Shown: piece after piece, positions 47,236 through 50,312 of the stretch
How the letters are laid out: each line of letters starts with the position of its first letter
Position numbering within the stretch: position 1 is the stretch's first letter
Source of the DNA: Thermoactinospora rubra
GTDB lineage: Bacteria > Actinomycetota > Actinomycetes > Streptosporangiales > Streptosporangiaceae
Direction of reading: 5' to 3'
NCBI RefSeq assembly: GCF_002093975.1
Contig: NZ_MSZZ01000064.1
Span: 1 to 50,312, forward strand
DNA length: 50,312 nt
Made by a program: the position numbers and the translations under genes
Notes under the pieces: model-generated
What the model was told of the DNA's origin: nothing
The model's database searches: none
The model's input: only the letters and a program-made list of their open reading frames with translations

Positions 47236-47700
47236 CTACTCGGTGGCGTTCTCGTAGGTCTCGCGGAACCACTCCAGGGCCTTGGAGCGGCGGATCATGA
47301 GGCGCTGGCCTCGCGGGAAGAAGTCCGGCCCTTTGCCCTTCGCGCGCAGGTCACGCAGGGTCTTCACGGGGATGTTGAGGAGCTTGGCGACCTCGTTGAA
47401 GTACAGGTAGGGGTCGTCGAGCTCGACGGCGGGGCTGGCCATGGGGTCGTCCTCCGGATCATCGTTGTCCGAATCCTCGGACACGGCGGGGCTGATGAAA
47501 AGAGCCTTGGCAGGCACGCCCAGCTCCGAGGCGATGGCGTCGGCCACGGCGGGGCGGCACGTCCGCTGTCCCCTCATGAGCAGGCTGATGAACTGCTTGG
47601 ACACGCCCACCTGCTCGGCCAGGGTCTTGCCGTTGTGGCCGGCGGCGGTGATGGCGGCGCGGAGCTTGCCTGGTCGTGGGAGCAGTAGGGCGCGTGCCAT
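47236..47700 (-). CDS. XRE-type HTH fused to an excisionase-type HTH
   Basis: A 154-residue protein. Residues 8-70 are an XRE HTH (AITAAGHNGKTLAEQVGVSK, QFISLLMRGQRTCRPAV). An acidic linker (DSDNDDPEDDP) leads to a second HTH near 97-148 (YLYFNEVAKLLNIPVKTLRD, PDFFPRGQRLMIRRSKALEW), the MerR/excisionase type. It is the first leftward gene of the early operon and faces the repressor, so it may act as Cro and as recombination directionality factor at once. GAGGAA lies nine or ten bases before the ATG. Confidence 0.75.
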   Translation of the reverse strand: MARALLLPRPGKLRAAITAAGHNGKTLAEQVGVSKQFISLLMRGQRTCRPAVADAIASELGVPAKALFISPAVSEDSDNDDPEDDPMASPAVELDDPYLYFNEVAKLLNIPVKTLRDLRAKGKGPDFFPRGQRLMIRRSKALEWFRETYENATE

Positions 47701-47743
47701 GTGCTGGATTCCTCACAGTTCCGTTGTCCGATAGCCCGAACAG

Positions 47744-47865
47744 TACCGAGCGGGGATGACCCGTGTCTAGTGTTGCTGGGTAGATTCTTTTGGAGCTCCC
47801 GGCACATACTTACCGGCCGGTTCTGGTTTACTCGCCTTTACTAGTTGACCGGCTTACCGAGCGGG
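47744..47865. promoter_or_regulatory. lysis-lysogeny switch region with repeated operator-like sites
   Basis: TACCGAGCGGG is repeated exactly at 47744-47754 and 47855-47865, with a related TTACCGGCCGG at 47810-47820 and TTACTCGCC/TTTACTAG between. The region is less GC-rich than the surroundings and lies between divergent HTH genes. These are probable operators and promoters; no single -10/-35 pair is clear. Confidence 0.55.
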
Positions 47866-47919
47866 TAGAACTGAGGCGGCCGTTGACGCACCCGACGGCC
47901 CCCGACGAAAGAAGGGCAC

Positions 47920-48327
47920 ATGCCGACGAGTGGTGGGACTCACGGCAAGACGGACCAGCTCAGCGCATTCGTGCGCACCTATCTGGCCGAGCATGACGAG
48001 AGCGAACGAGCGCTGGCGCGCCGGGCCGTGGACCCGATGACAGGGCTCACCCTCCAGCACACCTGGATCAACTCCCTCGCCCACGGCACCATGTCCCGCG
48101 CGCCGGAACTGTGGCGGCTGCGCGCTCTGGCGGCCGGCATGAACGTCCCGGTTCAGATGCTGGCGGAGCTGGCCGCGGCTCAATGGCTGGGCGTGGAGGT
48201 CGCGGAATTTTCGGTTGGCGGAGGCAGGGACTGGGTGGCCGTGTCGGTTCCCGAGGGATTGTCACCGGAAGAGCGTGCCCGTTTTATCCGCATGGTGGAG
48301 GACATAGCACGGCATATGACGAAATAA
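47920..48327 (+). CDS. XRE-like regulator, probable immunity repressor
   Basis: A 135-residue protein. The N-terminal half (FVRTYLAEHDESERALARRA, then TLQHTWINSLAHGTMSRAPE and LWRLRALAAGMNVPVQML) is an HTH of the extended XRE type with an inserted loop. The C terminus ends EERARFIRMVEDIARHMTK and may dimerise. It is divergent from the early operon and next to the integrase, the usual place of an actinophage repressor. GAAGGG precedes the ATG. Confidence 0.7.
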   Translation: MPTSGGTHGKTDQLSAFVRTYLAEHDESERALARRAVDPMTGLTLQHTWINSLAHGTMSRAPELWRLRALAAGMNVPVQMLAELAAAQWLGVEVAEFSVGGGRDWVAVSVPEGLSPEERARFIRMVEDIARHMTK

Positions 48328-48368
48328 CGGACTGCGACCTTTCGAATACGCAGGTAACAACCTGATTT

Positions 48369-48382
48369 CCGTTCGCGAACGG
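48369..48382. promoter_or_regulatory. 14-bp perfect palindrome upstream of a lysogeny gene
   Basis: CCGTTCGCGAACGG is a perfect palindrome in the 124-bp gap after the repressor. It could be an operator for the next gene. A ribosome site GAGAGG follows further down before the ATG at 48452. Confidence 0.5.
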
Positions 48383-48451
48383 CGACAACAAAATACGGAC
48401 ACGTGTGGTCACACTCGGCAGCCTAGGCAACATCCGCCCAGAGAGGCCCGC

Positions 48452-48823
48452 ATGACCCCGTCGCTCCACATCCACCTCGCCGCCCCCGCCGACCTCCTGG
48501 CCAGCCGCGTGAACACCCGGTGGTCGAATGGGCAGCTCACCATGTACATCGACCGGACCGGCGTCGACCCGGCCGTCATCCAGCCGCTTCGCGACGTCGG
48601 CGAGAAGACCCTGGCGGACCTCGTCCCCCAGATCGACCCGCGGCGCCCGCCGGTCGTGCGCTACTTCCTGGAGCGTGGCATTCCGGGATCGCGTCTGGTG
48701 CAGATCGAATTCACGCCGTACCAGGCGGACGTCTACCTCCAGCGCGGACTGCTCCCCCAGGACCTGGCCGACGAACTCGCCGCGCACTCCACTTTCCTGC
48801 TGAGCAGAATTCACAATTTGTAG
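48452..48823 (+). CDS. hypothetical protein between repressor and integrase
   Basis: A 123-residue protein, MTPSLHIHLAAPADLLASRV at the start, alpha/beta with LVQIEFTPYQADVYLQRGLL. Not recognised. Genes in this position are usually expressed in the lysogen and often affect the host, for example immunity or exclusion; this is inference from position. Confidence 0.6.
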   Translation: MTPSLHIHLAAPADLLASRVNTRWSNGQLTMYIDRTGVDPAVIQPLRDVGEKTLADLVPQIDPRRPPVVRYFLERGIPGSRLVQIEFTPYQADVYLQRGLLPQDLADELAAHSTFLLSRIHNL

Positions 48824-48857
48824 CAGGCCGGAATTCGTTCTGTTCGAGGAGGCCACC

Positions 48858-50213
48858 ATGGCTGGGCACGTCGCCAAACGGTGCAACTGCCGCGACGACA
48901 ACGGCAGGAAACTCGGCAAGAAATGCCCCCTGCTGGCCAAACGCAGCCACGGCACCTGGTGGGTCCGCTACGAGCTGCCCGCCGGCCCCGACGGCACACG
49001 CCGGCGTCCCTGGGCGGGGCCCTACCCGAACGAGACGATCGCCAAGAAGGAACTGACCAGGCTCCTGGCGGAGGCCGAGTCGGGGGCGCCGGTGCCGGAC
49101 CGGCAGCTCACCGTCCGCCAGTTCCTCCGCGACGTGTGGCTGCCGAGCAAGAAACGGCTCAAGCCGAGCACGCTGCAGTCCTACACCGAGGTCGTCGACC
49201 TGTACGCCGACCCGGGCCTGGGCCACCTACGGCTGGCCGACCTGCGCGAGACCCACCTGCACGATCTGTATGAGGCGATAGCGCAGATCAACAACCTGCC
49301 CAAGGGGGCCAAGCCGAGCGAGCTGCTGCGCCGGCTGCTGGCCGTCCGGGCGACGGCCGAGTGGCGCGACGGGCGGAACGGCGGGCTGCACTCCTCCCGG
49401 CCGATCTCCCCCGCCCGGATCCACCTGGTCCACCGGGTGCTGTCCTCGGCGCTGTCCTACGCCTACCGCACGCGCCGCATCGGCCACGACCCGTCCAAGC
49501 ACGCCGAACCGCCCCGCGTCGTGCGGCCCAAGCCGATGGTGTGGACCGCCGAGCGGGTGGCCCGCTGGCGGCGCACCGGCGAGGTGCCCGGCCCGGTGAT
49601 GGTGTGGACCCCGGCCCAGGCCGGGGAGTTCCTCGACTACTGCGAGGAGACGAGCGAGCGGCTGTATCCGCTGTTCCACCTGGTGGCCACCCGCGGGCTG
49701 CGCCGCGGCGACATCCAGCGCATGCAGTGGCCCGACCTCGACCTGGAGGCCGGGACGCTGGAGGTGGTGCAGACCGCCGAGGCCGGGCCGAAGACGGAGG
49801 CCGGTGTGCGCACCATCGCGCTCGGCGCCGAGAACGTGCGGCTGCTGAAGGCGTGGCGGGCCCAGCAGGCACGCGAGCGGCTGCGTGCCGGCGAGGCGTG
49901 GGTGGAGTCGGAGGCGGTGTTCACGCGCCGCAACGGCGAGCCCTTGCGGGAGGAGTTCGCCAGCCAGCGGTTCGAGATCCTCGTGCGGCGGTGCGGGCTG
50001 CCGCCGATCCGGTTCCACGATCTGCGGCACAGCGCGGCGACGATGATGCTCGCCGCCGGCGTCGACATGGAGTACATCTCCGAGACGCTCGGCCACGCGC
50101 GGCACAGCTTCACGGCGGACACCTACACGAGCGTGCTTCCGGATGTGGCGCAGGAGGCGGCGAACGCGACGATCGCGATCATCCCCCGGCGGGGCCGGAA
50201 GAGCGCCGGCTGA
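48858..50213 (+). CDS. int: tyrosine-family site-specific integrase
   Basis: A 451-residue protein. The arm-binding N terminus has a Cys-rich start (RCNCRDDNGRKLGKKCPLLA), a core-binding SAM-like domain covers about 84-220 with an insertion, and the catalytic domain about 250-440. Catalytic residues: Arg282 in TRGLRRGDI, Lys312, His387 and Arg390 in HDLRH, His413 in LGHARHS and Tyr423 in DTYTSV. It recombines attP with the adjoining tRNA gene. An AGGAGG ribosome site precedes the ATG. It is next to the tRNA, as expected. Confidence 0.93.
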   Translation: MAGHVAKRCNCRDDNGRKLGKKCPLLAKRSHGTWWVRYELPAGPDGTRRRPWAGPYPNETIAKKELTRLLAEAESGAPVPDRQLTVRQFLRDVWLPSKKRLKPSTLQSYTEVVDLYADPGLGHLRLADLRETHLHDLYEAIAQINNLPKGAKPSELLRRLLAVRATAEWRDGRNGGLHSSRPISPARIHLVHRVLSSALSYAYRTRRIGHDPSKHAEPPRVVRPKPMVWTAERVARWRRTGEVPGPVMVWTPAQAGEFLDYCEETSERLYPLFHLVATRGLRRGDIQRMQWPDLDLEAGTLEVVQTAEAGPKTEAGVRTIALGAENVRLLKAWRAQQARERLRAGEAWVESEAVFTRRNGEPLREEFASQRFEILVRRCGLPPIRFHDLRHSAATMMLAAGVDMEYISETLGHARHSFTADTYTSVLPDVAQEAANATIAIIPRRGRKSAG

Positions 50214-50219
50214 CGCGAT

Positions 50220-50265
50220 GGTCTGGCAATGGTCTACCAGGCCGGTTTACGATCACTGCCAGACC
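50220..50265. repeat. 9-bp inverted repeat between int and tRNA (terminator or att arm)
   Basis: GGTCTGGCA (50220-50228) and TGCCAGACC (50257-50265) are exact complements, 28 bases apart. They begin seven bases after the integrase stop and end four bases before the tRNA. They may terminate the integrase transcript, or be core or arm sites of the attachment region. Confidence 0.55.
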
Positions 50266-50268
50266 CCG

Positions 50269-50312
50269 CGCGCCCTGAGGGATTCGAACCCCCGACCGTC
50301 GGATTAGAAGTC
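50269..50312 (-). tRNA. tRNA-Arg (UCU), 3' part, probable attachment site
   Basis: On the minus strand the anticodon loop CTTCTAA (anticodon TCT), a TCCGA stem half, variable loop CGGTC, T arm GGGGG-TTCGAAT-CCCTC and acceptor AGGGCGC can be read. The discriminator is G and CCA is not encoded. The 5' half lies beyond the window. Actinomycete integrases commonly use the 3' end of tRNA genes, so this should be attR or attL. Confidence 0.88.

Noticed and set aside
47790..47996. Rightward 68-residue ORF in the switch region
   Set aside because: It lies over the operator-like repeats and overlaps the repressor in another frame; no ribosome site.

Overview
The window is very GC-rich DNA with strong third-position GC bias, frequent GTG starts, stop/start overlaps (ATGA, GTGA) between neighbouring genes, and actinobacterial gene families (KorSA-type GntR, SpdB/TraB, BldC). 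It is most consistent with an actinomycete chromosome, probably Streptosporangiaceae-like; the genus is inference. Almost everything in it is accessory DNA: a conjugative-element transfer module on the left and a nearly complete siphovirus prophage occupying the rest, ending at a tRNA-Arg(UCU) gene.

Positions 1-7050 hold an IS200/IS605-type end and a broken DUF4352-like gene, then an actinomycete integrative and conjugative element (AICE) transfer module. It contains a GntR/UTRA regulator, a train of small zinc-binding proteins, an SpdB-like membrane protein, a second membrane protein and an FtsK/TraB-type DNA translocase. Directly behind the translocase lies a cluster of an 8-bp repeat (four direct and one inverted copy in 91 bp) that looks like its clt recognition site. 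The module trails off into three small genes, two of which share an unusual two-hairpin leader, and into the C-terminal remnant of an excisionase. No replication initiator or second integrase is seen, so this module looks incomplete. Positions 7050-8530 carry three rightward genes: a ParB-like protein with a probable leaderless promoter, and two HTH proteins.

Positions 8600-32000 are the phage morphogenesis operon, transcribed leftward. Read 5' to 3' on the minus strand: terminase small and large subunits, a portal fused to a MuF-like C terminus, a ClpP-type prohead protease, an HK97-type capsid, connector and neck proteins, a tail terminator carried at the end of a DUF4082-PKD protein, two paralogous tail-tube proteins, tail chaperones G and GT with a canonical -1 slippery heptamer, a tape measure, a large tail protein, repeated small tail/fibre proteins, a CHAP endolysin and a holin. 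Positions 32000-47700 are leftward early genes: many tiny overlapping ORFs, a replication initiator carrying iteron-like repeats, a RecA/Sak4-like ATPase, a BldC-like MerR protein and several HTH regulators. A single small rightward HTH gene at 38024 interrupts this block.

Positions 47200-50312 are the lysogeny and integration end. A leftward XRE plus excisionase-type HTH fusion faces a rightward XRE-like repressor across a repeat-bearing switch region, followed by a small unknown gene, a tyrosine integrase and the 3' half of tRNA-Arg(UCU), the likely attachment site. No second copy of the tRNA 3' end was seen in the window, so the left edge of the prophage is either undetected or lies left of position 1; in the latter case the transfer module and the phage share one element.
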